64,000 nt of DNA from Alphaproteobacteria bacterium (GCA_016125165.1 WGMH01000004.1:186001-250000); one strand, 5' to 3'; counted from the stretch's first letter, positions 9,968 through 19,468 are shown. A program made the numbers and translations. The notes: generated by a model from the letters alone, not told the origin.

Positions 9968-10420
9968 ATGGAAACAGAAATTTCAATCCGCCGGGCATCC
10001 GCGAACGATGCAATCGAAACCGCCGCGGTCTTCACTGCCGCCTTCGCCAGTATGCCCTTTGTGCCCAAGATTCATTCTGCAGATGAGGATCGCGCCTTCA
10101 TTGCCGGACTGATCCAGCAGGCTGAGGTCTGGCTCGCCATTCGTGACGCACGAGTCATCGGATTGGCTTGTCTGGATGGCGATTGGCTGGCGCAGCTCTA
10201 TGTGCGTCCTGATTTCCACAATCGCGGTGCAGGCGCGGCCCTGCTGGCACACGTGAAGGAAGAACGCCCTGGAGGATTTCAGCTCTGGACTTTTCAGGCG
10301 AACACCGGCGCGCGGCGGTTCTATGAACGGCATGGTTGCGTGGCAGTGGAGTTCACCGATGGCGTGAACAACGAAGAGAAGACACCGGACGTTCGCTATG
10401 CGTGGCGGGGTGCCCAATGA
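9968..10420 (+). CDS. GNAT-family N-acetyltransferase
   Basis: 150-aa acetyl-CoA-dependent acyltransferase. Motif A is LAQLYVRPDFHNRGAGAALLAHV, with the pyrophosphate loop at NRGAGA; motif B covers TGARRFYERHGCVAVEF. I begin at METEISIRRA, the usual GNAT N-terminal strand, instead of the longer ORF that starts inside the opposite-strand TPP riboswitch. The gene diverges from thiC, and its promoter must overlap the riboswitch region. The substrate is unknown. Confidence 0.85.
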   Translation: METEISIRRASANDAIETAAVFTAAFASMPFVPKIHSADEDRAFIAGLIQQAEVWLAIRDARVIGLACLDGDWLAQLYVRPDFHNRGAGAALLAHVKEERPGGFQLWTFQANTGARRFYERHGCVAVEFTDGVNNEEKTPDVRYAWRGAQ

Positions 10421-10441
10421 TCGCAGCAAACCAAATTGTCA

Positions 10442-10532
10442 TTCGCCGCGACTGCGGCGAACCCAGATGACGTCAACGCCATAATTCGCGAATTGAGCGC
10501 TTTCAACTGGATGGCCCGCATTTGCGGGCCAT
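10442..10532. terminator. Two hairpins between convergent genes
   Basis: The 124-bp gap between the GNAT and alpha/beta-hydrolase genes holds TTCGCCGC-GACT-GCGGCGAA (10442-10461) and ATGGCCCGCA-TT-TGCGGGCCAT (10511-10532), both perfect. Neither has a strong T-run, but both would fold in either transcript, so they probably serve as bidirectional terminators or stabilising 3' ends. Confidence 0.5.
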
Positions 10533-10544
10533 GACATTAGTGGA

Positions 10545-11585
10545 TCACCCCTCGCCCATCAGGAACGGCATGAGCCGCGCGAAATACGCTTCCTGATCGT
10601 CCCACATGGCGAGGTGGCTGCCCTTTTCGCTGATCCAGAGCTTGGCGCCGGGGATGATCTTGGCTTCCTGCGTGATTTGCGCGGGGTCCATCTCGTCATG
10701 CTTCGCACCCATGATGAGCGTGGGCACGGTGATGTCGTGCAGCTGCTGCCAGCGGTTCCAGTCTTTCAGATTGCCGGTGATGACGAACTCGTTCGGTCCC
10801 TGCATGGTGTTGTAGATTTCCATGTTCGCGCCGCCGAACGCACGCTGAACCGGCTCCGGCCAAGGCTGCATGCGCAGCACATGCTCGGCGTATATGCGAT
10901 CCAGTATCTTCTGGTAGGCAGGCGCATCCGTGCGGCTCAACGCTTCATAGTGCGCCAGCGTTTGCTGATCCTTGCGCGGTAGCTGGCTACGAATCTGCGT
11001 CGCATACATCACATACGCCGGGATGCTGGCCGTCATGTTGGAAATGACGAGGCGGCTGAGATTGCGGCCATAGCGAAGCGCATATTCGATGGCAAGAATG
11101 CCGCCCCACGAATGTCCATAGAGCACGAAATTCTCAAGGCCGAGCGCGGTGCGCACCGCTTCGACTTCCTGCAAGTAGCGTTCGAGCGTCCACAGGCTAC
11201 GGTCCGTCGGCTTATCGGATTTTCCACAGCCAAGCTGATCGTAATAGATGATCTGAAGTCCGCTCTGCGGCACATAATCGGTGAAGGCTTCGAGATAATC
11301 GTGGCTGAAGCCGGGGCCGCCATGCAGCAGCAGGACGTTGGTGTCGCCCTCGCCCACGGCCTGAGTCCACACCTTGTAGCCGCCAGGAATATCCACCATG
11401 CGCGGTTCGGCAATGGGCGGGCGCGGCTTCGGCACGGGTGGCGGTCCGGACGGGATCGCCACGGGTGTGCCGCTGTTGGCAGTCACGGAATCGGCGAGAC
11501 CTTCGAAGAACTTCCAGCGCGGCTGCGCAACCAGCGCCGCGCCAGCCACCACGCCTCCTGCCAACAATGCCCGCCGTGTGGTCAT
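10545..11585 (-). CDS. Exported proline iminopeptidase-like alpha/beta hydrolase (S33)
   Basis: 346 aa with a Tat-like N-terminus (MTTRRALLAGGVVAGAALVA) and then the alpha/beta-hydrolase fold. Seen: HGGPG oxyanion motif (88-92), the nucleophile elbow GHSWGG (Ser159), an acid in GAKHDEMDP and the His in KGSHLAMW. The GHSWGG form and HGGPGFSHDYL are those of S33 proline iminopeptidases and tricorn-factor-like aminopeptidases. The Pro-rich linker (residues 40-60) separates the signal from the domain. It probably cleaves N-terminal residues from peptides in the periplasm. Confidence 0.85.
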   Translation of the reverse strand: MTTRRALLAGGVVAGAALVAQPRWKFFEGLADSVTANSGTPVAIPSGPPPVPKPRPPIAEPRMVDIPGGYKVWTQAVGEGDTNVLLLHGGPGFSHDYLEAFTDYVPQSGLQIIYYDQLGCGKSDKPTDRSLWTLERYLQEVEAVRTALGLENFVLYGHSWGGILAIEYALRYGRNLSRLVISNMTASIPAYVMYATQIRSQLPRKDQQTLAHYEALSRTDAPAYQKILDRIYAEHVLRMQPWPEPVQRAFGGANMEIYNTMQGPNEFVITGNLKDWNRWQQLHDITVPTLIMGAKHDEMDPAQITQEAKIIPGAKLWISEKGSHLAMWDDQEAYFARLMPFLMGEG

Positions 11586-11661
11586 GACAGCCCTCCAACC
11601 CGCATCAGTGTACGACAATTCGCCGGCGCGATGCAGGCTTAAAGGGTCCTGCCGTTAACGC

Positions 11662-12408
11662 TTACGATGCCGCGAAGCGCTGGAATTCCGCGATTACCGC
11701 TTTCACCGCGGCATTCACAATCTTTTCGCCTGCTTCGACCGACGCCTGCGAGGGATCGGAGCCGATGCGGCCATCGGGGAAGCGGCGGCGATAGTCCTCC
11801 GCATCGAAGATGGGGCCGTTCGGCGCGATCTTCGGCGACATCTCCACGCGCTTCACCGCTTCCGGGTAACCGAAATAGGTGACGGATACTTCGCTCGGCG
11901 TCGCATGGCTGCCCTCGCCGACCGGAAAAAGCTGCTTGCACACATCCATTACGCCGGACAATTCCCACCAGTTGCGCAGCATGCAGCGCAGCGGCGGCTT
12001 GTTCGTGCCCGCCTCGCCGAAGCTGATGCCATGATACATTTCCGAGAACGCGGCGTTGATGGTGTTGATGTTGCCGCCGTGCCCGTTCAGCCAATAGATG
12101 CGCTCGAAGCCGTGGCGCGTGAGCGATTGCGCCCAATCCATCATCGCCGCGATCATGGTAGAGGGGCGAAGCGTGATCGTTCCGGGGAACGCCATGTGGT
12201 GCTGCGCCTGCCCGACATTAAATGTGGGCCCCACGAGGATGCCCGAGTCATCGCCTGCGCGCCTGGCAATGATCTCCGGGCACAGCGCATCGGTGCCCAG
12301 AAGCCCGTTCGGCCCATGCTGCTCGGTCGAGCCGATGGGAATGACGATGGCCTTCGATGTCTCGAGGTACTTGTCGATTTCCGGCCAGGAGGAAAGATGA
12401 AGTTGCAT
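11662..12408 (-). CDS. Creatininase-family metallo-amidohydrolase
   Basis: 248-aa enzyme. The metal-binding motif of the family is seen as GSTEQHGPNGLLGTD (Glu29, His31 and Asp40 as ligands), followed by NGHGGN and an acidic loop, the standard creatininase order. Family members hydrolyse C-N bonds in cyclic amides, formamides or modified peptides (creatinine, FAPy, mycofactocin precursor). I start at MQLHLSSWPEI; upstream codons look like antisense shadow of the CPBP gene. No neighbour suggests creatine metabolism, so the substrate is open. Confidence 0.88.
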   Translation of the reverse strand: MQLHLSSWPEIDKYLETSKAIVIPIGSTEQHGPNGLLGTDALCPEIIARRAGDDSGILVGPTFNVGQAQHHMAFPGTITLRPSTMIAAMMDWAQSLTRHGFERIYWLNGHGGNINTINAAFSEMYHGISFGEAGTNKPPLRCMLRNWWELSGVMDVCKQLFPVGEGSHATPSEVSVTYFGYPEAVKRVEMSPKIAPNGPIFDAEDYRRRFPDGRIGSDPSQASVEAGEKIVNAAVKAVIAEFQRFAAS

Positions 12409-12453
12409 GGCGCGTTCCGCTTGTTCTGCTAGGCTTATCGCAGGAGTGGACGC

Positions 12454-13023
12454 ATGACGCAAAACCTGCTGGCGCATGCCGGGCTTGCATGGCCGGTGCC
12501 GTGGCTGCAAACGCTTCTCTGTGCGCTTGCCGGGCTGGCGGCGCTTCTGGCGTGGACGCCCATTGCCGACCGCATCGCCACGCCGCTGTTTCCGAAGCCG
12601 CCCACGCTCGGCGCGTTCCGCGGCCTGCAGCAGTCCACGCTCAAGCTGGTTATCGGCATCATTGTGGCGTGGGTGCTCGGCGGTTTTCTGGAAGAGCTGT
12701 TGCTGCGCGGCGTGATCCTGCAGGCGGTAGAAGCATTCTTCGGGCAATGGGTCATGCCCGGATGGGCCGCGACCTTCGGGATTGTTGCGGCGGCGGCCGT
12801 TGCTGCCGTTCTGCATCTCTATCAGGGCCCGCGCGCGGCCTTTATCATCACGCAGCTATCTGTGCTGTTCGGCGTTCTGTTTGTGGCGAGCGGATACAAT
12901 CTGTGGGCCGTTATCCTCGCGCACGGGCTCTATGACACGTTTGCGTTCATACGGTTTGCGATGGGTAAGTCGCGATATTCGAAAGATACAGCTACGGCGC
13001 CGTCTCCCGCCGATACGCGGTAA
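12454..13023 (+). CDS. CPBP-family intramembrane glutamic/metalloprotease (CAAX-protease-like)
   Basis: 189-aa multi-spanning membrane protein. The ABI/CPBP motifs are present: EELLLRG (Glu80, Glu81, Arg85), a His in AAVLHLYQG (motif 2) and HGLYDT (motif 3). Such proteins cleave or bind substrates within the inner membrane; bacterial roles include bacteriocin immunity. The start lies 45 bases from the divergent creatininase gene. The 3' end overlaps a convergent gene by 32 bases. Confidence 0.87.
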   Translation: MTQNLLAHAGLAWPVPWLQTLLCALAGLAALLAWTPIADRIATPLFPKPPTLGAFRGLQQSTLKLVIGIIVAWVLGGFLEELLLRGVILQAVEAFFGQWVMPGWAATFGIVAAAAVAAVLHLYQGPRAAFIITQLSVLFGVLFVASGYNLWAVILAHGLYDTFAFIRFAMGKSRYSKDTATAPSPADTR

Positions 13024-13342
13024 GCGCGGTCGCTAGCCCCACGACACTGCCAAAAAGCAATAGCAAGGCGACAACGGTAACAAAATGCGCCCCCGCATCG
13101 TCCTTCTGAAAGGAATGGCCAGCGACATCCATATAGGCGGCGAGATTGAGACCCAAATAGAACGACCACGCCGATGCAAGGTAAATTAGTGCGGCCCCTC
13201 TGAGCGCCGATAACGCCGACCCAAGAAGCACTATGATGCAGATTGCCGTCGTTATCCCAAAGAAATCGCCGCGATTGATCGACAATTGGAAAATGCCGAG
13301 AAGCGCGAATACGATCGCAAGTATAGCGGAGGTCCGTCGCAT
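12992..13342 (-). CDS. Small four-helix membrane protein of unknown function
   Basis: 116 aa with four hydrophobic stretches: SAILAIVFALLGIFQL, TTAICIIVLLGSALSAL, GAALIYLASAWSFYLGLNLAA and FVTVVALLLLFGSVVGLATAL. I start at MRRTSAIL, five bases after the stop of the upstream DUF4287 gene, which makes it the second gene of a two-gene operon. It shows no motif I can name. Confidence 0.65.
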   Translation of the reverse strand: MRRTSAILAIVFALLGIFQLSINRGDFFGITTAICIIVLLGSALSALRGAALIYLASAWSFYLGLNLAAYMDVAGHSFQKDDAGAHFVTVVALLLLFGSVVGLATALTAYRRETAP

Positions 13343-13347
13343 CCGCC

Positions 13348-13968
13348 TTATCCCAAGAAACCGGTCAATTTCTCCAGCGCCGCCATCCACATCTTGCGTT
13401 CGCGCTCTACATCGGACTCTTTCGCCATCTTGTTCACCTGCACGGCGATCTGCGATTTGCTATCGCCCTTCGCATAAAAACCGATTTCCAGCCGCGCGCC
13501 GGATTTGCCCCAGCTTCCACGGAGATATTTGTCCTTCGTTTCTGAGGACGGCACAAATTCGGTTTCCGGGAACCAGCGTTTGCGCTGTGTCGCATCCGCC
13601 GTCAGGGCGTAGAGTTTCGCAAGCGGCAGATTCAGCGTCTTGGAGGCGCTGACCGAATAGCCATCGGTCTTCTCGTGCTTCTTGCGGCCGCCGCGCGCGC
13701 GCTCGAATTCCACGGTGATCATCTGCGCCCACCAGCCCGGCACGCAGTGCTTTTCGTGCAGCAGCGAAACAATCTCCTTGTGGCTCATAGCAGCCGCGTT
13801 GGCGCGGTTCAGGATCACGAACCAGCCCATCCAGTTCTTGCCGGTTTTGGCTTTGACCGCGTCGGCGCTCATGGCCGGATTCCAGCCTTCCGCACCGGCA
13901 GGCTTTTTGGCCGCTTTCGCCGCCGGTTTCTTCACTGGCTTTTTCGTCTTTTGCGCTGTGGCCGCCAT
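13348..13968 (-). CDS. DUF4287 / SRPBCC two-domain protein
   Basis: 206 aa. A Lys/Ala-rich basic tail (residues 1-25) leads into a DUF4287-like segment (TGKNWMGWFVILN through GWWAQMITVEFERARG), then an AHSA1/SRPBCC-like ligand-binding half (VSASKTLNLPLAKLYAL, RGSWGKSGARLEIGFYAKGDSKSQIAVQVNKM) ending KMWMAALEKLTGFLG. The basic N-terminus could contact nucleic acid. The role is unknown; related proteins are annotated only as hypothetical. Confidence 0.75.
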   Translation of the reverse strand: MAATAQKTKKPVKKPAAKAAKKPAGAEGWNPAMSADAVKAKTGKNWMGWFVILNRANAAAMSHKEIVSLLHEKHCVPGWWAQMITVEFERARGGRKKHEKTDGYSVSASKTLNLPLAKLYALTADATQRKRWFPETEFVPSSETKDKYLRGSWGKSGARLEIGFYAKGDSKSQIAVQVNKMAKESDVERERKMWMAALEKLTGFLG

Positions 13969-14020
13969 GCCCTAGTCTCCCGCCCGACACGCCATTCTAG
14001 CCACATGACGGAGTTCTGCT

Positions 14021-15163
14021 ATGCCCGAAGCGAAGGGGCCCCTCGACGGCGTCCGCGTTCTCGATCTCTGCGAGTTCATCTTCGGCCCCTATGCCACGCA
14101 AGTGCTGGGCGATCTGGGCGCGGATGTGATCAAGGTGGAGAACCCCGGCGGCGACCGCCAGCGCGGCGGCACCAAATTCGCCAAGAACGAGAATATGGGT
14201 TCCATCTTCATGTCGCTGAACCGCAACAAGCGTTCGGTGATCATGGATCTGAAAACCGATGAAGGCCGCGAGCGGCTGAAGAAGCTCATCCCCACAGCGC
14301 AGGTGTTCATCCACAATGTGCGCGAAGATGCGATGGCGCGGCTCGGCTTCTCCTATGAAGAAGTGAAGGCGCTCAATCCTTCGATCGTTTATGTGCATTG
14401 CGTTGGCTATGGCTCCGATGGGCCTTACGCGGGCCGTCAGGCGTTCGACGATCTGGTGCAGGCCGCTTCGGGCACCGCCGATCTGCTGCCGAAAGTGGAC
14501 GGCAATCCCGACATGCGGCTGATGCCGAGCTTCGTGGCAGACAAGGTGTCGAGCATGCACGCGCTGTGGGCGACGCTCGCCGCGCTCTATCATCAGAAGG
14601 CGACAGGCGAAGGTCAGCATGTGGAAGTGCCGATGTTCGAGAGTTTCACCAGCTTCATGCTGGTGGAACACCTCTATGGCGAAACATTCGAGCCACCGGT
14701 GGGCAAGATGGGCCACACCCCTGCTCTCGCCTATGACCGCCGCCCGCTGAAGTGCAAGGACGGATGGATCTGCATCCAGCCGGTGAGCCGCGCGGCCTCT
14801 GCGAAATTCCTCGAACTCGGCGGCATACCGAATGCCTATGAGAGCGACCGCTTCGTGAACGCGCCGAAAGGCGGCAAGGTGGCCGTCTATTACGAGATGC
14901 TGCGCGAAGCCGCCGCCGCGCACACCGTAGATGACTGGATGCGCCTGGGTGACGAGAACCGCATCCCGATCATGCGCGCCAACACGCTGGATGGCGTGCT
15001 CGACGATCCGCACATGAAGGCGGTGGATTTCTTCCAGGTGCGCGAACACCCAAGCGAAGGCAAATGGCGCGCAATGAAGCCGCCGGTGAAATTCTCGAAG
15101 ACACCCGCCACCATCCGCCGCGAACCACCGCTGCCGGGACAGGACGGGGATGAGATCGGATGA
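14021..15163 (+). CDS. CaiB/BaiF-family CoA transferase
   Basis: 380-aa class III CoA transferase. The family N-terminus PLDGVRVLDLCEFIFGPYATQVLGDLGADVIKVE is clear, and the catalytic Asp is expected in GRQAFDDLVQAASG. It moves CoA between carboxylic acids through aspartyl-CoA intermediates. It is followed by acs 78 bases later on the same strand, so both may serve activation of an imported or degraded acid. The substrate cannot be deduced from the sequence. Confidence 0.92.
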   Translation: MPEAKGPLDGVRVLDLCEFIFGPYATQVLGDLGADVIKVENPGGDRQRGGTKFAKNENMGSIFMSLNRNKRSVIMDLKTDEGRERLKKLIPTAQVFIHNVREDAMARLGFSYEEVKALNPSIVYVHCVGYGSDGPYAGRQAFDDLVQAASGTADLLPKVDGNPDMRLMPSFVADKVSSMHALWATLAALYHQKATGEGQHVEVPMFESFTSFMLVEHLYGETFEPPVGKMGHTPALAYDRRPLKCKDGWICIQPVSRAASAKFLELGGIPNAYESDRFVNAPKGGKVAVYYEMLREAAAAHTVDDWMRLGDENRIPIMRANTLDGVLDDPHMKAVDFFQVREHPSEGKWRAMKPPVKFSKTPATIRREPPLPGQDGDEIG

Positions 15164-15241
15164 CGCCTTGAAGCTGCAGGCGTCCGCAGTCCAATATTGA
15201 ATTTCAGAACACTCTGGTGAAGAGAACCGGAAGGAAGCCCT

Positions 15242-17179
15242 ATGTCCGACACCTTGATCCCCGTTCCCGCCGAATGGAAATCGCGCGCCTATCTCGACAA
15301 GGCGAAATACGAGGCGATGTATGACGCTTCGGTGACAAACCCGGATGCGTTCTGGGCCGAGCAGGCGAAGCGGGTGGATTGGGCGAAGCCCTTCACGAAG
15401 GTGAAGAACGTTTCGTGGGATCCGGACAATCTCCACATCAAATGGTTCGAGGACGGCGAGCTGAACGTGGCCGCCAACTGCATCGACCGCCATCTGCCGA
15501 ATCGCGCCAATCAGACGGCAATCATCTGGGAAGGCGATGACCCCACCCAATCGCGGCATATCACCTACAAGGAACTGCACGAAGAGGTCTGCCGCTTCGC
15601 CAATGTGCTGATCGCGCATGGCGTCGGCAAAGGTGACCGCGTCACCATCTATCTGCCGATGATCCCCGAAGCAGCCTATGCCATGCTTGCCTGCGCGCGC
15701 ATCGGCGCGGTGCATTCGGTGATCTTCGCGGGCTTCTCGCCGGAAAGCATCGCGGGCCGCGTGACCGATTGCGACAGCACCATCATCATCACCGCCGATG
15801 AAGGCGTTCGCGGCGGCAAGCCCATTCCTCTGAAGCAGAATACGGACCTCGCGCTGACGCAGTGCCCGGATGTGAAAACCGTACTCGTGGTGAAGCGCAC
15901 CGGCGGCAAGGTGATGATGAAGGAAGGCCGCGATGTCTGGTATCACGAGGCGCGCGCGAAAGTTTCCGCCGATTGCCCTGCCTTGCCGATGAATGCGGAA
16001 GACCCGCTGTTCATTCTCTACACATCGGGCTCCACCGGCAAACCGAAGGGCGTACTGCACACCTCGGGCGGCTATCTGATGTATGCCTCGTTCACACATC
16101 AATACGTGTTCGATTACCACGAAGGCGATATCTACTGGTGCACGGCGGATGTGGGATGGGTCACGGGCCACAGCTATATCGTCTATGGCCCACTCTCGAA
16201 CGGCGCGACCACGCTGATGTTCGAAGGCGTGCCGAATTATCCGACCACCTCGCGCTTCTGGGAGGTGATCGACAAGCACAACGTCAACATCTTTTACACA
16301 GCGCCTACCGCCATCCGCGCGCTGATGCGCGAAGGCGAAGCGCCTGTGAAGAAGACAAGCCGCAAATCGCTGCGCCTTCTCGGTTCGGTCGGCGAGCCGA
16401 TCAATCCCGAAGCGTGGCTGTGGTATTGGCGCAATGTGGGCGATGAGCGCTGCCCCGTTGTCGATACATGGTGGCAGACCGAGACCGGCGGCATCCTGAT
16501 CTCGCCCCTGCCGGGCGCGACGGATCTGAAGCCGGGCTCTGCGACGAAGCCGCTGTTCGGCGTGCGCCCGCAGCTTGTGGACGCAGACGGCGCGGTGCTG
16601 GAGGGCGCGAACAGCGGCAATCTCGTGCTGCTCGACAGCTGGCCCGGCCAAATGCGCACCGTCTATGGTGATCACCAACGCTTCATCGACACCTACTTCA
16701 AAACCTATCGCGGCAAATACTTCACGGGCGATGGCTGCCGCCGCGACGAGGATGGCTATTACTGGATCACGGGCCGGGTTGACGACGTGCTGAATGTGTC
16801 GGGCCACCGCCTCGGTACTGCCGAAATCGAATCCGCGCTGGTGGAGCATCATGCCGTCGCCGAAGCCGCAGTGGTCGGCTATCCGCACGACATCAAGGGC
16901 CAAGGCATCTACGCTTATGTCACGCTGGTCATCGGCGTAGAGCCGACCGAGGCGCTGGCGAACGAACTGAAGCAGTTCGTCTCCAAACACCTCTCGCCGA
17001 TTGCGAAGCCCGATCTGATCCAGTTTGCGCCCGGATTGCCGAAAACACGCTCCGGCAAGATCATGCGCCGCATCCTGCGCAAAATTGCGGAAGGCGATAC
17101 ATCAAACCTTGGCGACACCACGACGCTGGCCGATCCCGGCGTGGTGACAGATCTGGTGAAAAACGCAGCGAAGAAATAG
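15242..17179 (+). CDS. acs: Acetyl-CoA synthetase (AMP-forming)
   Basis: 645-aa ANL-superfamily ligase turning acetate, ATP and CoA into acetyl-CoA via acetyl-AMP. The P-loop is [15 protein letters not shown], the acetate pocket contains WWQTETGGI, the hinge is [15 protein letters not shown] and the C-terminal Lys lies in [13 protein letters not shown], the site known for acetylation control in this enzyme. Length and the N-terminal [22 protein letters not shown] match Acs closely, so propionyl or longer-chain ligases are less likely. The RBS GGAAGGAAG is strong. Confidence 0.95.
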   Translation: MSDTLIPVPAEWKSRAYLDKAKYEAMYDASVTNPDAFWAEQAKRVDWAKPFTKVKNVSWDPDNLHIKWFEDGELNVAANCIDRHLPNRANQTAIIWEGDDPTQSRHITYKELHEEVCRFANVLIAHGVGKGDRVTIYLPMIPEAAYAMLACARIGAVHSVIFAGFSPESIAGRVTDCDSTIIITADEGVRGGKPIPLKQNTDLALTQCPDVKTVLVVKRTGGKVMMKEGRDVWYHEARAKVSADCPALPMNAEDPLFILYTSGSTGKPKGVLHTSGGYLMYASFTHQYVFDYHEGDIYWCTADVGWVTGHSYIVYGPLSNGATTLMFEGVPNYPTTSRFWEVIDKHNVNIFYTAPTAIRALMREGEAPVKKTSRKSLRLLGSVGEPINPEAWLWYWRNVGDERCPVVDTWWQTETGGILISPLPGATDLKPGSATKPLFGVRPQLVDADGAVLEGANSGNLVLLDSWPGQMRTVYGDHQRFIDTYFKTYRGKYFTGDGCRRDEDGYYWITGRVDDVLNVSGHRLGTAEIESALVEHHAVAEAAVVGYPHDIKGQGIYAYVTLVIGVEPTEALANELKQFVSKHLSPIAKPDLIQFAPGLPKTRSGKIMRRILRKIAEGDTSNLGDTTTLADPGVVTDLVKNAAKK

Positions 17180-17185
17180 GCGATA

Positions 17186-17671
17186 TCAGGGTTCGGAAAA
17201 CTCCGGCATGTCGCCATCAAGCTCAGCGGCATAGAAAAGAATCTCCGCCCTGTCCTTGCGCAAGGCTGCGCGAACCTGCGTGAAGGCATCATATTGCGCA
17301 TTGCGATGCGTGGGCGCGCCGTAGGCTTCCACCATCGCGGCATAGAGGGTCGCCTCCTCGCTCTTGTCGGTCATAATCCAGACCATCTGCAGACGATCAT
17401 CACCAATCACGAATTCGGCCCAGCGCGGTTTTCCCATGAACGGAAAGCCGTCACAGTCAATCTGTACTTGCCGGTCTTTGACCCGCGGCAGGAAGGGGGG
17501 AACGATGTCACGCAGCACGCTCTTCGCGCATTTCCCCTGGAGCGCGGCCTGCATGTCCGCCGTGGACGCGCCAAAGCGGATCAAATCCGGTTTGGCGAAA
17601 GGCTCGGCCTGAGCCTCCTGAACCATCAGAATCATACCCAAAACCGCGACCAGTCCGATGAATCTGCGCAT
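17186..17671 (-). CDS. Small secreted protein of unknown family
   Basis: 161-aa protein with a signal peptide (MRRFIGLVAVLGMILMVQEAQA, cleavage before EPF). The mature part has Cys in GKCAKSV and IDCDGF, and a repeating beta-strand pattern (RWAEFVIGDDRLQMVWIMTDKSEE) with an adjoining YGAPT element, seen in several periplasmic proteins of unknown role. The longer ORF start was rejected because it reaches into the promoter of the next gene and would bury the signal peptide. It converges on acs with a six-base gap. Confidence 0.7.
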   Translation of the reverse strand: MRRFIGLVAVLGMILMVQEAQAEPFAKPDLIRFGASTADMQAALQGKCAKSVLRDIVPPFLPRVKDRQVQIDCDGFPFMGKPRWAEFVIGDDRLQMVWIMTDKSEEATLYAAMVEAYGAPTHRNAQYDAFTQVRAALRKDRAEILFYAAELDGDMPEFSEP

Positions 17672-17837
17672 GGCTTTACCCCTCTGCTTCGGACTGAGGC
17701 TAAGCGCGGCGCAATAGAGGCGCCGCATGCATTGTCCGCATGGCGAGATTGCAGGCGTTGCGCGCCCTTTATTGGGGGACTTCGCGGCCGCGCTGCGCCC
17801 CGCTAGACTTTGGCAAAACGATACCGGGAGGAAGTGG

Positions 17838-18692
17838 ATGCTCAGCTGGCAGGTCGGCGACGTGAAGATCACGCGCGTGGTGGAACTGGAAGTACCGATA
17901 CCCTACAGCGAAAGCTCGTTCCTCAAACAGGCAAGCCCGGAGGCGCTGAAGAGCATGCCCTGGCTCTCGCCGCATTTCGTAACACCGGAAGGGGCGCTGA
18001 TCCTTTCCATTCATGCGCTGCTGGTGGATGCACCGGGCCTGAAGCTGGTCGTGGACACCTGCGTCGGTAACGACAAGCACCGGGCAATGCTGCGCGGACA
18101 GGCGCTGCATACTGATTTCCTGAAACATATCGCCGAAGCTGGAATTCCGCGCGAGGAGGTCGATGCGGTCGTGTGCACGCATCTGCATGTGGATCATGTT
18201 GGCTGGAACACGATGCTGGAAGGCGGCAAATGGGTGCCCACCTTCCCGAACGCGAAATACATCATCGGCAAACGGGAATACGAACACCGGCTGAGCGAAA
18301 GCGATGCCGAAGCGGCGCAGATCATGGACGATTCCATCAAGCCGATCTTCGATGCCGGGCTCGCGCAAACGGTGGAAATGGATCATCGCATTTCACCGGA
18401 GGTGCGGCTGATGCCGACAACAGGTCACACACCGGGGCATGTGAGCGTGGTGATCGAATCCAAAGGCGAAAGTGCCATCATCACAGGCGACATGATGCAT
18501 CACCCCTGCCAGATCGGGCATCCAGACTGGTCATCTGAATTCGACGGCGACAAGACAGCGGCCGCGGTAACCCGCAACGCCATGGTGAAAGACTGGGCTG
18601 ACAGCCCTTCCCTGATCATCGGCACACATTTCGCCGCGCCCACTGCCGGATACATCAAGCGCGATGGCGCGAGCTACAGGTTCGAGGTCTGA
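17838..18692 (+). CDS. MBL-fold metallo-hydrolase
   Basis: 284-aa metallo-beta-lactamase-fold hydrolase. The dinuclear metal site is complete: THLHVDH (His115, His117, Asp119, His120), GHTPGH (His197), bridging Asp218 in ITGDMM, and a final His in GTHFAAP. The placement resembles the lactonase (AiiA-like) branch, but the family is broad and also includes esterases and phosphodiesterases. An RBS (GGGAGGAAG) lies just before the ATG chosen; the longer ORF is not needed. Confidence 0.88.
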   Translation: MLSWQVGDVKITRVVELEVPIPYSESSFLKQASPEALKSMPWLSPHFVTPEGALILSIHALLVDAPGLKLVVDTCVGNDKHRAMLRGQALHTDFLKHIAEAGIPREEVDAVVCTHLHVDHVGWNTMLEGGKWVPTFPNAKYIIGKREYEHRLSESDAEAAQIMDDSIKPIFDAGLAQTVEMDHRISPEVRLMPTTGHTPGHVSVVIESKGESAIITGDMMHHPCQIGHPDWSSEFDGDKTAAAVTRNAMVKDWADSPSLIIGTHFAAPTAGYIKRDGASYRFEV

Positions 18693-18701
18693 ACGGAACT
18701 T

Positions 18702-18819
18702 GACGCCACGCCGGGCGATGGCGTCCGGGCGGACGCGCCCCGAGGCTTGACCTGCCCGAGCGAAGGACCTTCAGTTCGAAGGTGTCATGGCCTCCGCCCG
18801 ATCGGCGGCCATGGTCAAG
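18702..18819 (+). other. Dense inverted-repeat region, possible structured RNA
   Basis: The gap between the MBL gene and the next CDS is filled with nested dyads: GACGCCA/TGGCGTC (18702-18708 with 18719-18725), GCGTCC-GGGC-GGACGC (18721-18736), and a possible multi-branch fold closed by CTTGACC/GGTCAAG (18746-18752 with 18813-18819) enclosing GACCTTC-AGTTC-GAAGGTGTC (18766-18786) and a GC-rich arm CATGGCC...GGCCATG (18786-18813). It is not a tRNA: there is no T-arm TTC loop. It could be a 5' leader for the downstream gene, a 3' stabiliser or an intergenic palindromic repeat. Confidence 0.35.
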
Positions 18820-18838
18820 TTTCGCCGGGGGGTGAACG

Positions 18839-19468
18839 GTGATCGGCAGGAATTCCAGGCGCGCAATGCGCGGCATTGCAATATTGGCGAGCGCGGCGGT
18901 GTCGATTGTCGGCATCGTGGCGAACACCGCGCAAATTGCGGACTTCTTCGGGATCACCGCGGCGCAATTCAACGCGATGCGGCCATCCTTCGTTTCCGCG
19001 TCCGTCTGGAACCTGCCCGACCGGCGCTTTTCCGGCCATCCCACGGGCGACGATTTTCCCGCGCTTATGGATCAGGCCAAGCAAGCCCGCGACCGCAACC
19101 ACTTCACCGAATCCGTGCGACTCTACAAGCGCGCGGCGCGAAAGCCCGGCCTGACGCCACGCCAGCAGGCGCAAGCCTATAGCGGCATGGCCTATGCCTA
19201 TCTGCGCATGAACAAGCTGGGCGACGCGAAAGCCGCCGCCACAAAATCCGCAACCTTCGGCGACAACGCGGGAAGCGCGGCGATCGTGCTCGTGAAGGTG
19301 CAATGCGCAGCGCACGAACCGGCGGAAGTGGTGGCGCAATCGCTCGACACGATGCGCCAGAAGCTGAAAGTGGAATCCTGGCAACGCCGCAGGCTAGAGC
19401 GCGACGAAGAATTGTTTCTGATGTGTGGTTACGCCGGCGCGAAGCCGGACAAGAGCGTGCTGGATTAA
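18839..19468 (+). CDS. Membrane-anchored TPR-like protein
   Basis: 209 aa from a GTG start with GGGGGGTG upstream; an alternative ATG lies nine codons later. A basic N-terminus and one hydrophobic segment (MRGIAILASAAVSIVGIVANTA) are followed by helices with TPR-like spacing: FPALMDQAKQARDRNHFTESVRLYKRAARKP and RQQAQAYSGMAYAYLRMNKLGDAKAAATKSATFG. It probably holds a protein partner on the outside of the inner membrane. No closer family is recognised. Confidence 0.7.
   Translation: MIGRNSRRAMRGIAILASAAVSIVGIVANTAQIADFFGITAAQFNAMRPSFVSASVWNLPDRRFSGHPTGDDFPALMDQAKQARDRNHFTESVRLYKRAARKPGLTPRQQAQAYSGMAYAYLRMNKLGDAKAAATKSATFGDNAGSAAIVLVKVQCAAHEPAEVVAQSLDTMRQKLKVESWQRRRLERDEELFLMCGYAGAKPDKSVLD

Noticed and set aside
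13997..16990. Very long (997-codon) open frame antisense to the CaiB and acs genes
   Set aside because: It mirrors two certain genes, its protein is rich in His/Arg/Ala as expected from the reverse of high-GC codons, and it has no family motif. High GC3 genes commonly leave such antisense frames free of stops.
18746..18819. 73-base element with a 7-bp closing stem that could be taken for a tRNA
   Set aside because: No TTC-containing T-loop next to the 3' strand, no D-loop pattern, no sensible anticodon arm and no CCA. Kept only as a structured region.
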